Of a stretch of 64,000 nt of DNA, positions 1 to 11,440 are shown piece by piece. Source of the DNA: Ciona savignyi (Eukaryota; Chordata; Ascidiacea; Phlebobranchia; Cionidae); assembly GCA_000149265.1 (NCBI GenBank), contig CH003374.1, positions 239,813 through 303,812 on the forward strand. Direction: 5' to 3'. The translations under genes were made by a program, and so were the position numbers. A model generated the notes under the pieces. The model saw only the letters and a program-made list of their open reading frames with translations. It had not been told where the DNA came from and made no database searches. How positions within the stretch are numbered: position 1 is the first letter of the stretch; every line of letters begins with the position of its first letter.

Positions 1-3000
1 GCTCATATTTCTTACATAGATTGTGCGTTTTTGTTGTTAACTAACTTTTTTCCTAATAATGTTGTTGTGTATAGTTTTTTATTAGTTTATTATACCTTAA
101 ATAATGTTGAATGGAAGTGCAAACATCACTTACCAAAGCTGTATAGAAAACACACACCATACTGGTAAGAATAATTGTCCATTCCAAGCTGAGGGGAGAT
201 ACTGCATTCAATGCTAATCCAGGAATGTAAATTGTGTTTGCCATGTAGAATATCTGGAAATGAAATATGTTGGAAGTTTATATATCCAGGTGGAATTGGT
301 TTACTAAGATTATTTCAATTTTGATATTTGATATATTTAACTAGAATTATTACCTTTGTCCCCCTAAATGGGAAAATGCAAAGGTGATTATCACATAGCA
401 ATCCTCAGATCAATTAACAAGTACAGTCAGATAACTAGTTTCATTGCAGTCTGTAGGGTACGATTCAGACGTTTCTTTAGTTTTAGTACAACCCGATAAT
501 TTCCTTGGTTTATGCGATGTCCACTGAGTGCCTTAGCCAAGGACACAAGTTAATATTTAAGCATTCATAAAATTCATTTAAATCTATTAAATTAAGTCAA
601 ATTCTGCCAATTTATTGTCCAACAATATAAAAATGAAATTTATTGGTAAAAATCCCATAAAACTCAATATCATCCCTGTATTAAAAATGATTTGTTTTTA
701 CAATTATTGGTTTAATATTTATCACCTCAGAATAAAATCACTCATGGACTATAAACTCTTAATCAAATTTTTATTATGTAAGAATCGCTATCATTCAATT
801 GATCAGTATATTAAACAGCCTCTTACCATTGTAACTATGGAGAGCATGGAGGCTATGATTCGGAGAGATCTATGAAATCGCCACTCCAAATACTAAAGAA
901 GATGGATATCGTATAAAACAACAACATAAAAATGAGAATTCCTATTTTAAAACTATATTATATTCATAAAGCTTTTTTTTAAAGAGCCTTAAAATTAAAT
1001 AAACTGCCTTCAATAATTACTACAGATTAAAACTTATAGGTTCTCTGGTAATTGTATGTGATCGTAAAATATCAATGAAATCAATTGACTTCATGAAACA
1101 GAACAACCAAATTTGAGCAGCATCAGATAAGTGCCATGCAAGACAGAACCTGGTATAAGAATTTAACAATGGCACGTGTAAGAACCCTTCGTTAGGCACA
1201 CCCTCTTTAAAAACAAAAATTCGTTTGCAAAAATGTTGTTTACACAGTGTTTCCAACACTTTTTGAAATGCTGCATATGCCTTAGAGCTTAGACCATTGA
1301 CATGCAAGATTTCTCACCAAAATTACATAAAGGACACAGCTGCATAGGTAAATGATCGAACTAGTCAACAAATTTGGAATTTTTACCATTAAAAAGGAAG
1401 CAGATTATTTCTTTTTTACACCAGACAAACATTATGGGCATTGCCATAAGTCAGTGGATTAACGAGTTGTACATAATTTAAAGAAACATCTCAATCATAT
1501 ACAACACACAACAAAAGCCCCAGAACCTGACGATTATCTGTGTGGGAATGCTCCCTTAAGACAAGGTAAGATGACGATTGCCTGTAAGATAATGCACCTT
1601 ATGTGGATAAATAGGATTATCCTATTCTTATGCAAAATAGGAAATCCTAGAGACTAAGCAACTTACCATATGTAGCGTTGTTCACAGGTTTTATTTATCC
1701 ACATTGTTCCATAATTTGTTTATTAAATTAAATTTCTAGCAACAGCATGTAGTCCATATTTCAGTTTTAATAGAATGGAATAAGCCCCATTTATTTTGGT
1801 TTTAATGGGTGGGACACGGACAGTTGTCATAACATGGAGTCACTACCCTTGACAATTACTGACGGCCTATTTTTGCAGATTTTTAAATTTTATTCACTTG
1901 CATCCATGATGTAAACAAATTCGAAAATGTTCTTTTGAATTCACCCATTAGAATCGCCCGTTTTAGCCCTGCTCGTGGGCAATTCCCACAAGGTAAATCC
2001 CCGAGAATAAGCTTGAAAGTTTAATACATATATTTAAATTTAAAAAAAATAATATACTGCTGGGGACAAAGTAATCCTGTCTAATGGATCGCTGTTAAGT
2101 CAAAAGATTAAATGCAGCCCTACCATAAAAATGGATGTCAACTTGAGCCGGTGTATCAATGGGATGTAGTAGCACGTAGAAATCATGGTTGGAAACACGC
2201 TGGAAAAGCAGTACCAAAATATAATCGTTCCAAATAAGTAGGTTTCAGTTGGAAACCCTATAATGGTGATCGCTGATATAAAGGAGGCTGACATTGAAAG
2301 TCCGAGAGGAATCTGTAAATTTAATAGTTTAATAATTAACCACGGAGTAATACGCCTATTTTTTTTTGTGTATTAATGTGCGTAGCCTATTAGTTTTAGA
2401 TTTATGTGTTTCTTATATAAAAATAAAGAAACTCACCGACTAAATGTTTCAAGGTTAAGAAAGTAATTAAATTTAGTATATCGTTGCAGATTTAGTATAT
2501 GAGATATAAACAGTTGTATGTATGACTTGCTATTGAATTGATATAATCATGCAGATTAAGCCGTGGCCCGTATCCACCAGCCCGCTTTGCAAGTATTTGT
2601 GAGGATCTAATTAAACTCTGGGCAGGACGGTCGGACATTAGAAATGAACTTTTGTATCTTATAAAACTTGACACTAACGGGCGATATTTGCCTTCCTCCG
2701 AAGTAATAGTTTTGGATGTTTTTCTTCGATCGATCTCTTATCGCGTAAAATACCCCGATTCCCATTGCAAATACAAGCATTCCTGGAAAAAGTTAACATT
2801 AAAATCGAAGTCTAAATATCCATCGTGCCAAAAATGATGTTAAAATAGCCTGTTTTGTCCAAAATTGCAATAATTTTCACACAGATCAACCTTGAAAATC
2901 AAGTAGCCTAACGAGATCAGATATTATATTTGGCACAAAATGTAATCAAACTATAATTCATTAATACTACCTAAATACCAGTTATATGACACCACATTAC

Positions 3001-3128
3001 CAATTACGAAGATGTGCAAAAAATACTTTTGGTGTCGACCATCAACTGTTGTTATCCAACCAAACCCACTTACCGATAAACACCACAAAATCGACCACAC
3101 CAAAGTAGTGGCTGCCATCCTCCATCAT
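1..3128 (-). CDS. SLC5-family sodium/solute symporter (SLC5A8-like), N-terminal part
   Basis: Partial gene; the 3' part lies beyond the left window edge. Coding exons on the minus strand: 3128-3074, 2782-2679, 2312-2124, 892-827 and 253-134, all joined in phase with GT-AG introns. The start is the first of two adjacent ATGs (MMEDGSHYFG). Exons 1-2 encode TM1 (VVDFVVFIGMLVFAMGIGVF) and then the family motif YYFGGRQISP. Exon 3 gives IPLGLSMSASFISAIT and GFPTETYLFG, the TM2-TM3 signature of sodium/iodide and sodium/monocarboxylate carriers. Exon 4 gives YLEWRF, the counterpart of YLELRF, and exon 5 the next helix (YIPGLALNAVSPLSLEW). These proteins use the sodium gradient to import small solutes across the plasma membrane. 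SLC5A8/SLC5A5/SLC5A6-like relatives fit best by eye; the substrate cannot be told from this part. Family call is firm, subfamily is inference. Confidence 0.85.
355..548 (-). repeat. Degraded tRNA-derived SINE copy
   Basis: Matches the body of the window's common SINE in reverse orientation: a block resembling 'cctaaatgggaaaatgcaaa', a decayed middle and the conserved 'agtgccttagccaaggacac' segment. The tail and tRNA head are poor. It lies in an SLC5 intron. Confidence 0.55.
1436..1640 (+). repeat. Partial tRNA-derived SINE copy
   Basis: Starts inside the SINE body ('cattgccataagtcagtgga'), continues through the 'tcatatacaacacac' and 'ctgacgattatctgtgtg' blocks and ends in a short 'ggattatcctattc' remnant of the TCCTA tail. 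The tRNA head is missing. It lies in an SLC5 intron. Confidence 0.55.
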
Positions 3129-4749
3129 AGAATCAGAGCTTTGGAGACAATGCTATACTATCTGTGTCTGAAACATTTCATGGATAGAGGCTATTTTAAT
3201 GTACTTTAAATTTTCCTATGTTATACTTGCTGTTATACAGTTTTTCAGCGACCTTCACTTACTTATATATGTTGCGCTGTTTATATTTCTTAGCTTTTTA
3301 TTGCATCCGTGACAAATGATAAGCTGTTGTCACATTACTCGACCACTTAAAACTACTAATTATACTTTTCATTAAGTTTTCCCCCCATTGCGTGAATACA
3401 ATATTGTTGCGTTTACAAATACAGATTTACTTGAACAGGCATACAAAATATTATTATATTGCAGGCAACTCTTAATGCACTGTAACACAGAGTTGCTTAT
3501 GTCGTGTTTTATGATCTTGTAGTTATAATAGTAAATCAAACAATTGACAAATAATAAAACAGTCATCACTATAACGTTTAAGTTGCATCCGCACTTATTC
3601 TAAAAGCCTGTATAAACTTGAACGCAAGTGTACGCACAACTGCGCATACACTTTTGCTTACAAAAGCGGACCGCAGATAATGCCTATTTACTCTATATCC
3701 ACCTTAACTCTTCAATGCAGGCTATACTCACTGCATAACTAGTTGTTTCCACCTGGAAATAAAAAAGCTTGGCTTGCCGCCGTGTAATGTGGACGCAAAC
3801 AAATGCCGTTTATTCCAACACTCCATTAAATCCTCGTAAAATTTTGATTCAGCTCGTTAAGTTTATTTTGCAATCGTAAGCAAAACGATTCAACGTTTAC
3901 ATTAAAGAATATATTATCCCATTTTTTGGCAAACATTGCGGTGCTCTTTGAAGCGATCATAATTTTCAGTGCCGTAAAGTCTGAAACTTGCAAATTACAC
4001 TTCAAACGGTGGACAGAAACTAGGGAACACCAACCACGTGTCATGCACCACCATTTGTAAAACACATATTGACTGTAACGATTATATAATTTACTATTGA
4101 TTATGTTGGTTTTACGAGTTTAGTTGTGTTATATATGTGGTGATAATTATGTGCTCTGTTTGAATCTGAAGGGGACACATTTTTATTTTACTGTTTTTAT
4201 TCTACATACCGCAAGTTATCACGGGAATCCATTAAAATATAAAATTCATAACTTACCATAGTACACTATTACCACGTATATAATTTAGCTAAAATTTTAA
4301 AAACATTATAAATCGATTTTAAATTTTAAGGCGAACAAAAAAGATTTAAATATATATCTCACTCCCACCATAAACCATTTTCCAGAAACCCCCATCACTT
4401 AACCGACCTCAAACCATTGTTTAGTCTGCTTTAACTCCCGGTAATCTTAGGAATAAAATACACTAATGACTTAAACTTGTTAGAATTGTTAGTTAAAATG
4501 TATTAGATATGCAGTGAAAAATTGTGAATAAATCACGCCAGGGAAACCATCCACCAAGCCCAAGATTATTAGCACATCCAATATTTCTTGCATTTTAGAC
4601 ATTTTATTGTGTGTGTACAATTATTAAATAACAATGAAAAAAAAATAATTAAATATCCCCGTAAAGCAGGCAATAGGCCTAATATAAAAAATAGTTTATT
4701 TGTTTTCATTGTCGTTAGTTAATATACTAATGTGAATACTTTGTTATAA

Positions 4750-4860
4750 AAACATAAGTGTCAAGTTTGGATTAGTAATTTGGAAACCTATTAGTTTCTT
4801 CTTCCAGAAACAAACGGTATACACTTTATTTATGATATACCAAGGGTGATGAAGTAGCCG
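4750..4860 (+). repeat. Dispersed repeat fragment, family shared with 5943-6140, 14.7 kb and 29.7 kb
   Basis: The block around 'aaacctattagtttcttctt' followed by 'ccagaaacaaacggtatac' is a diverged version of segments at 5975-6010, 14723-14760 and 29645-29690, which read 'gggacccatgcgtttatgct' and then 'tgcagaaacaaactac'. Confidence 0.5.
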
Positions 4861-4986
4861 GAGAACCGGAATCAATTCCGATGAAGGGAATTTTGGTTTT
4901 ATTACGTTTTTTTCTTTCCTTTTTTTGTTTTCTACATCAATTTGGTGACAGGCATGTTCGTTCACCTGGTGTTTGGCATGACGGGT

Positions 4987-5290
4987 AATAGGATAGGATA
5001 GGATAGAATATTCATGTTTATCCCCGTGAATGGGAAAACCAAGGGGGTTAACACACGGGCAATCGTCAGATCACCTCGCGCCCATCGTCGTGTTGCCGGA
5101 GCTATTGCAGTGTGTTGTATATGATAGACACGTTCCTTCAATTTGGTGGAACCCATTATTTCGCTGGGTTCAGGCAATGTCCGTAAAGTGCCTTGCCCAA
5201 GGACACAACCGACTAGCTAGCGACCAGTTTCGCACCTGCAACCTTATGATTGAAAGGCGACGCACTTAACCGTTAGACCACCGGTCCGGA
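4987..5290 (-). repeat. Full-length tRNA-derived SINE with (TCCTA)n tail
   Basis: Read on the minus strand: a tRNA-like head (gttaagtgcgtcgcctttcaa, then a B-box-like gcaggtgcgaaactgg), a conserved body (cttgggcaaggcactttacg; ctgacgattgcccgtgtgtt) and a tail of TCCTA repeats. It agrees closely with copies at 18.6, 34.2, 44.9, 52.4 and 55.9 kb, so the family is probably fairly young. Confidence 0.85.
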
Positions 5291-5942
5291 CGAATTAGGA
5301 CAAAAGTTTCAGGAATTCTAACTAGCATGCCTATAGTTTGTCTCGACTTTTAAATTTGCCAAAAAAACATGGAAAATTTCCGCTATCGAAAAAAATGTAA
5401 AAAAGTTGCAAAAACGGTAAATTCCAAAAAATAAAATATGCTTAAGCATTAATAAATACAGTATTATTAAGCGGACGGAACAGCTAGAAACGCAAGTCTA
5501 AAATAACTGGATAGATAATTTAAATATAACGAAATATATTACTTGTATGGATTGGATATGCAATGGCGGAATTTAATTACGCCGAAAATTCCCCCACAGA
5601 CTCGAGAATATATACCCAAGAATATAAGCACGACAGCCGTTTTTAATTTTTACCGCCAATTATTCTTTATCAGCCAATATTATGGGACTGGTGCGAATCA
5701 TTTACTTAAAATATCAAAGAAAGGTGTAGTTGTAGATAAATACATTCAAATAGGAAAAAACAAATGTACTTTACAAAACCCGATTGTATTAGATAAGCAG
5801 TGACAAATTTGGGATAAATCACCTTTACTCCAAAAAGCAGTTGTTTTTTTGTTTTATTGTCGTATTTTTACAGAAATATTTTATTCAGAAAAATAAAACA
5901 GAAATATTTAATTCAGAAAAAAACAGAAATATTGTATTCAGA

Positions 5943-6140
5943 AAACATGGATATCAAGTTGGCATTGAGAATTTGGGAACCCACTAATTTCTGCTTGCAG
6001 GAACAAACGTTTTCTATCACATATACCATTGTTGATAAGTGGCCAAGGAGCACGATCGTTTCTGCGTGCAGAAAAATATAGCGTACACTTAACAGGGGGT
6101 AACAAATAATGGTGTTTAACACGCGGTTGACACCCTGTGG
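5943..6140 (+). repeat. Dispersed repeat fragment
   Basis: Holds the same ordered blocks as 14714-14880 and 29645-29820: 'gaacccactaatttctgctt', 'gcaggaacaaac' and, 130 bases on, 'gtttaacacgcggttgacac'. It overlaps only non-conserved open frames, so I treat it as mobile DNA rather than a gene. Confidence 0.5.
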
Positions 6141-6274
6141 TTTGAACTCACTTTTTGGTTTAATGTCATCAAATAAAATGTTCGATCTGCGTAATCTGCA
6201 TTTGTTGCTTTGATGTAAACAGTATAACACTGATAAAAATTAATATAAAAAGAAGTAGTTTCCATAATAAAAAA

Positions 6275-7207
6275 TTACACTGGCATTTTTGCCTGCAGTT
6301 TCTGCAATGCTCTGATGGACTTTTGAACACTTTGTTCTTTTGTCAAAGATGAATCTTCAAAATCAACAGCTGCTTGTTGGCGTTCAACAGCTGCTTCCAA
6401 GAGGCGTTTTACTTCTCTTAGATCTGCCCCCGTTTCCAACAGTGTGGCAGCCAAATTATGAGTGGTTATTCCGTAGCCACTCATACGGTTTGCATTCTCC
6501 CCAAATGTGTCTTCAAGAACCCGTAGAGCACAGCGGTAAAATATGATTGTCTTCTCAGGATGATCATTGTACAGTGAACCCAAATACATGTAACCAGTCG
6601 CCAAGGCTTTTGCCTGGTCACCACATTTTGTCATTTCATCAAGTTTGTCCAGATTGCGTTTTAGCATTTTCCTTACCAAATCCTTGCAGCCACTGCTACA
6701 GCAATTATCATCAGCCACTCTCTTCATATCTGTCATGCAATTTGCCATGCCCCTTGTTGCGTTAATTAAGACAGAGGACTGTGAAAAAATAGTAGCAGAT
6801 GCGGAAAATATTATAACTGACTTCGAAAAAGCTTTTTCTTTACGATAGCAACACCCAATAATACGTATTTTTTCTGCATATTGTATGTGATTATTTATAA
6901 CAGTGGATTGTTTTTCAAGAAACTTTAAAGTTTCAGCCAAGGTACTATTGCTTTCGGTTTCTCTGTTGCAAGCTCGGAGGCATAGTGCAACTTTTAGAAG
7001 CAAAACTGCCCGGAATTGGTCGGTGGTTGATTTTAAAGAGGTCTGCAGAAAAGGTAGTGCATCTTTGTATTGTCCTCTTGCAAAAAGATCAGTCCCATTT
7101 TCTAAAACAACATTCATAATATTTATCAAACTCCTCCAATAGTGAACATGCTTCAGGTATGACGGATCTAAATGGGTTATGTCTATCCTGGCAAGTAGGG
7201 AAATCAA
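6275..7207 (-). CDS. TPR-like helical-repeat protein, intronless frame
   Basis: An uninterrupted 310-codon frame. The protein is almost entirely amphipathic helix. Segments such as ENGTDLFARGQYKDALPFL, YAEKIRIIGCCYRKEKAFSK and ATGYMYLGSLYNDHPEKTI have the small-large-aromatic spacing of tetratricopeptide repeats, so it probably acts as a protein-binding scaffold in the cytosol. No catalytic motif is visible. The first Met is at 7207. A splice-acceptor-like 'cttgccag' falls 15-20 bases into the frame, so it could instead be the last exon of a longer gene; the next in-frame Met is at MNVVLENG. A 310-codon exon is unusual beside the 40-200-base exons of its neighbours. Specific family not recognised. 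Confidence 0.6.
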   Translation of the reverse strand: MISLLARIDITHLDPSYLKHVHYWRSLINIMNVVLENGTDLFARGQYKDALPFLQTSLKSTTDQFRAVLLLKVALCLRACNRETESNSTLAETLKFLEKQSTVINNHIQYAEKIRIIGCCYRKEKAFSKSVIIFSASATIFSQSSVLINATRGMANCMTDMKRVADDNCCSSGCKDLVRKMLKRNLDKLDEMTKCGDQAKALATGYMYLGSLYNDHPEKTIIFYRCALRVLEDTFGENANRMSGYGITTHNLAATLLETGADLREVKRLLEAAVERQQAAVDFEDSSLTKEQSVQKSIRALQKLQAKMPV

Positions 7208-7394
7208 CTTGAATTATTTATAGATAGTTATCATGTGATAATCTACATGTTGAAGCATTATTTCATTTAACGCATCTTTTTTAGTATGCTGTATACAATT
7301 TATACATTGGTGTTAGGTACAAACAACTCTATAACATGCCTAGCCCATGGTCACAAATGACTATGTAATGGCATGTTTCGATCTAACAACCAAG

Positions 7395-7560
7395 CCTGAT
7401 CACTTAATAGGTAAGAGCATCGGCGGAATGCAGGCACCTGAAAGGTGGTGGGATTAAACAGCTGCTAAATAGATAGTTGTGTATCCTTAGCACTAAGAGG
7501 ACATCACCTGAACCCAATAAATTAAGAAGTTATACTTAACTATATACAACACACAAAAAA
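7395..7560 (+). repeat. Highly degraded SINE-like copy
   Basis: The order of blocks (head-like 'ttaataggtaagagcat', then 'gttgtgtatccttagcacta', 'ggacatcacctgaacccaat', 'ctatatacaacacac') follows the SINE body but with many changes. Weak call. Confidence 0.35.
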
Positions 7561-7873
7561 TATGGTGTGCAGTAATCTGAACATTTCCGATGTAATAATT
7601 TTCCCTGCGATAGATTTGGTTTCCATGCTGATAACAATAAAGGAAAATACTTTTATTTGGCGGCCCAATGGGTTACCAGTATAAGCTTACCAGTCTTATT
7701 ATATTCTTACAATAAAAAAGATAGTTTTTGGTGTTAGGGTAAATTGATAATGTTGTACGTCATACTTTCCTGGGCAAACAGTTAAAAATATTAATTGATT
7801 AATACCAACAAAAGACACTCTGCTTTGCTTTAAATACCCTATTAAAAGCTGTTTTCCAATCACCACAGTTATC

Positions 7874-9676
7874 TTAAATATAAAGATTTTTACCACTGTA
7901 CCCAATAGTTACATACAGTATAATATAACCAAGTAAAACTACAAATTTCAAACCATCATTAAGAAAGTTTCTTATGTCATCGTCATCAAAATTTGTTGTT
8001 GTAGATTCTTTTTCAGTTACAGAAATATGGGATGCTGCCACTCCTAGAAAGGGAATTATCATAATAAACTTAAGAGAGCAAATCACAGCTACTTTGCACC
8101 ACTTTAATTTAAACTGGGGACACAAGCCAACTGCTTGGAGGACAATCTAATGATTACATGTGTGATAAACATGGATAAACCTAAGTTAGTATAATGTAAT
8201 TTGACTTTTTTATGATCCAATAAAATATCAATTACCAGAGGAAATTTTTTCTGAATTATGTTCTTCTTCCTTCTTTCTATATTGTGGTGGAGATGAAACA
8301 TATTCATTGGACGAGGGTCTGTAATACACAGTTGATGTCTGGACTTGATATCTTTAATGTATTGTTGATGTTTACATCAGCAACGAATATAGGATTAGTA
8401 TTAGTACCATATATATTACAAATCTTAGTTTGTACTGATCACGGTATTTGTTGCTTTAAATTGTAAGGTAACAATTAAACTTTGGTTTAGTTAATTTAGT
8501 TTATTTTTTGCTCATTCTTTGCATTAACGAATAATAGCACATTTATTTTAAGCTAAGGAAGCAGGATAAAATTGAAAAACAAGAGTTAACACATTATTAA
8601 ATTGACTCTTTTAAGATGTTTTGGATAGAAGTAGAATCAGAGAATACTTCCCTGTCATAACATAAAAGGAGCCCATTATGTAACTGTACCTGTAAAGTTC
8701 GAATACCAGAGGACATGTTTTGTAAATATCAAAGTAATTATCAAACAATGAGGACAGATCATGCAAAGCTGTATTAAGCTTCCGGGTAGCAATTCCAGTC
8801 CTAACATCATCAATGAATCTTCCTTCTTGATCTACAGTGAAGATTATTTGAGAAGGTCTGAGCTGTCGAAAATTGCTCACAGAAGTTTCAGGATATGTAC
8901 GGAAGATGACATAACATAATGCTGCAGATATGCCGCCCTTTCGTACCACTGTAGCTAAGAAAATATCTGGGGTAGCTTTAAACAGTGCAGTTGATATGTC
9001 CTGGTCATCAGCTCTCCAAAACACTGTGCTTGATACTTTGCTTAGTTCTTCAGGCAGTTGCTGAAGGCCAGTCACTTCTATATCCATTAAGATGACATTT
9101 CCATATAGATCACAAGAAAATATAATATTCTATAGGTAAAAGAGTTACATATATAAATTAATGGTTGGTAACTGGCATGACAAATTATTTAGTTGTTTTT
9201 TTTTGGAAGTAGAGGTTTCAGTCACACCACATTTTGGTTGATTGTCCAACCCAAGAATTACCGAAAAAAACAAGCATGAGTGTGACAGTAACACACATTA
9301 GAACTGGTGTGATTGCAATACACATTTGTTTCTAAAAAAATGCTGGTTTACAGGTTGTTGACACTCGGTTTTGTCAAGAATGATTTCCCTTAAAAATCGT
9401 TCAACCTCACATACTGGAAAATAAGCTAAACAGCCTTAAAGTTCTATGCTGTACAACTAATAATTTCACCTGTTTTATAAATCTAATGCAACTATATAAA
9501 TATAATATATAATATGGGATACGTTTCTTCAGTGTCAGAAGAACCATGTTTTTACCTTTCACTTGTTTGCACAACGCCAATGCTCTTAACGATTGAACTA
9601 ACTGGCCGAACGAATATACAACTATAATACCGGCAGCATTGTAAAAGATAATAGATGGTAAGATAATAAAATACAA
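7874..9676 (-). CDS. Unidentified gene with C-terminal hydrophobic segment
   Basis: I do not recognise this protein. Three exons join in phase: 9129-8690, a 41-nt exon 8276-8236 and 8043-7874. An upstream exon around 9680-9560 (AAGIIVVYSFGQLVQSLRAL) may join through a GTGAAA donor. The joined product begins NIIFSCDLYGNVILMDIEV, which resembles a beta-propeller strand. A mixed alpha/beta region follows (RKGGISAALCYVIFRTYPET; SQIIFTVDQEGRFIDD), then a charged linker (KKEEEHNSEKISS; NFDDDDIRNFLND). It ends with a hydrophobic stretch (LKFVVLLGYIILYVTIGY) and stop at 7874, so a membrane-anchored C terminus is likely if no further splice occurs. Exons 2-4 are supported by exact phase agreement; the 5' exon and the ends are uncertain. 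Confidence 0.5.
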
Positions 9677-10202
9677 ATGGCAACTAAAAGATGGTTTTAT
9701 TTTTTAGTTCCGTTTGGAAGAAAATGTTGTATGGGATTTCCCTAAAACATTTTAGGGGAATTACCTTCGCGTTCTCTTTGAAACCAGTGGTGCCACTTTT
9801 GTGTTAGCGTAACGACATATAATAACGAAGCACCAAACTAGATAATTTTTTTGTGTGCCTTCCTGTTTTGCTGTAGCATCTTTCCAGTTTTTTGTTAATT
9901 GCGTTGATATATATATATATGACATGTATTTTCAAATTGTTGGTGGTAAACGCTGCAGCGAAAGAAACAAAAATAAAAATTGTATTGTATTAATTGTATT
10001 GTATATAATACTACATATATTATACATAAAAATACAGGTGTTTGTTACATTTATCACAAACTTAAAAGCTAAGTTTGGTTAATGTTTTCAAATGTTGCTT
10101 TAAGTGCAGTATATTAATGTTCTTCCACGAGTGGGCGACCGGTTATGGCATTTGACGCTTTGACAGTATTGTTTCGTAATCCGTGTCTTACACAGCAACG
10201 TA

Positions 10203-11040
10203 ATGAGCTGGATAAAGATGATTAGAAGAAAAGGTAAAATGACAACCAATGACCAACCACTCTGGCTAAACCAAAACATTCAGGTTAAACGAAAACCTGT
10301 ACTTTTTACGAATTTGGCAAAGTCAGGGATCTGCGTATTCGAAGACATCCTTTCGGAAACCGGCCAAATTCACAGCTTCAAAAGTTTAATGCAAAGGTAT
10401 CATCTTTCGGAAACGGCACCAGGCACCAATGGTTTGAAACAAAATCAACAAATAAAGACTTCTACAACGCAGCCCTCAAACATGCTGTGACGCCTCGAAA
10501 ATACCAATTGCAATGGGAATTGGAGTGCAACTTTAAAGATGTTGACGGCTCTATCTGGAGTAATATATATATATCAATACTTTCAACTATATAAATTAAA
10601 GATAATTGATTCAAATAAATGTGAAATGTGCCTCACTCAGCCGGAAACACTTACCCATCTATTTTGTACCTGTATACACACCGTCAAGTTTTGGAACGAA
10701 ACCGAAAATTGGATTGCTGCTAATTTTAGAATACCGCTTTCACTGAGCCGAAAATAACAGTAATCTGCTAAACTGCTTTATTTTATGTGCAAGATATATT
10801 ATCTATCGTAGTAAAATCCAAGAAATAAGTCTTTTTGTAAATGCATTTATTGATTTTGTGGCAAATGTAAAACTTTCGGAAAAAATGGCCGCTATTAGAA
10901 ACAACACCCTATGGAAACAATATTCAAAATGGTCTGGGCTCATGTGAAGTATTATGTACATATATTTTCCCTGCTGTTTTGTCATATCTGTACTTTGCCG
11001 CCGTTTTGTATAAGTCTAACACCCTTTGCAATTAAAAAAA
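10203..11040 (+). mobile_element. Degenerate LINE retrotransposon, C-terminal ORF2 remnant
   Basis: Two broken open frames (10203-10490 and 10539-10757) plus a third-frame continuation look like the end of a non-LTR reverse-transcriptase protein. The first has WLNQNIQVKRKPVLF, KSGICVFEDIL and a GQIHSFKSLMQRY block, the region after the RT domain. The second has CEMCLTQPETLTHLFCTC followed by VKFWNETENWI, the zinc-knuckle-like end of many L1/Tx1-type ORF2 proteins. After a frameshift near 10755 the reading ARYIIYRSKIQEIS and NTLWKQYSKW continues the same family pattern. An A-run at about 11033-11041 may be the tail. Clearly inactive. Confidence 0.65.
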
Positions 11041-11154
11041 AAGTATTGTTTCGTAATCGGTCCCCTCTAAACCATTGTCACATATTGTGCTTCTAAACGT
11101 AGGCATTTGTTACAATTATGATATACCGTAAAGTGTAAAGATTAAAACACTATC

Positions 11155-11440
11155 AGTCCGACCTGTTAACTTCGTTGATTAGTGCGACAGAAAGATTGCA
11201 GGTTCAAAACTTGTCGCTAGCTAGTCGGTTATTTCCTGGGATAAGGCACTTAACGGACATTGTCTAATACCCATTGGAATAATGGGTTTTACCAAATTCA
11301 AGGGACGTCTAAATTACACATAACACACCGCAATAACTCCGTTTATTCGACGGTGGGGATAGTCTGACGATTGTCCGTGTGTTAACGCACCTTACGTTTT
11401 CCCATCAGCATGAATCTCCTAACCTCCTATCCTATTATGC
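11155..11440 (+). repeat. tRNA-derived SINE copy
   Basis: Full-length but diverged. The head includes 'gattgcaggttcaaaacttg', a better B-box than most copies. The body blocks 'ataaggcacttaacggacat' and 'ctgacgattgtccgtgtgtt' and a 'cctaacctcctatcctat' tail are present. Confidence 0.75.

Larger units (their letters stand above)
3129..6274. other. Intergenic region, repeats only
   Basis: No convincing exon was found between the SLC5 start and the TPR-like gene. It holds one full SINE (about 4987-5290) and two diverged copies of a dispersed repeat (about 4750-4860 and 5943-6140). It also has AT-rich unique sequence with two short open frames (3826-4065 minus, 5543-5803 plus) that I could not tie to any family. 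Confidence 0.5.

Noticed and set aside
1020-1307. 95-codon minus-strand frame inside the SLC5 gene
   Set aside because: Not needed to join the SLC5 exons (MYLEWRF forms directly across the 2124/892 junction) and no domain is visible.
3826-4065. 79-codon minus-strand frame (ends NKLNELNQNFTRI)
   Set aside because: It looks faintly like a transposase helix but has no motif, partner exon or repeat boundary to support it.
5030-5269. Open frames within SINE copies (also 44824-45060, 52298-52637, 55794-56229)
   Set aside because: Repeated frames such as [18 protein letters not shown] come from the SINE consensus, not from genes.
5543-5803. 86-codon plus-strand frame
   Set aside because: No family resemblance and AT-driven composition; it is bounded by repeats.
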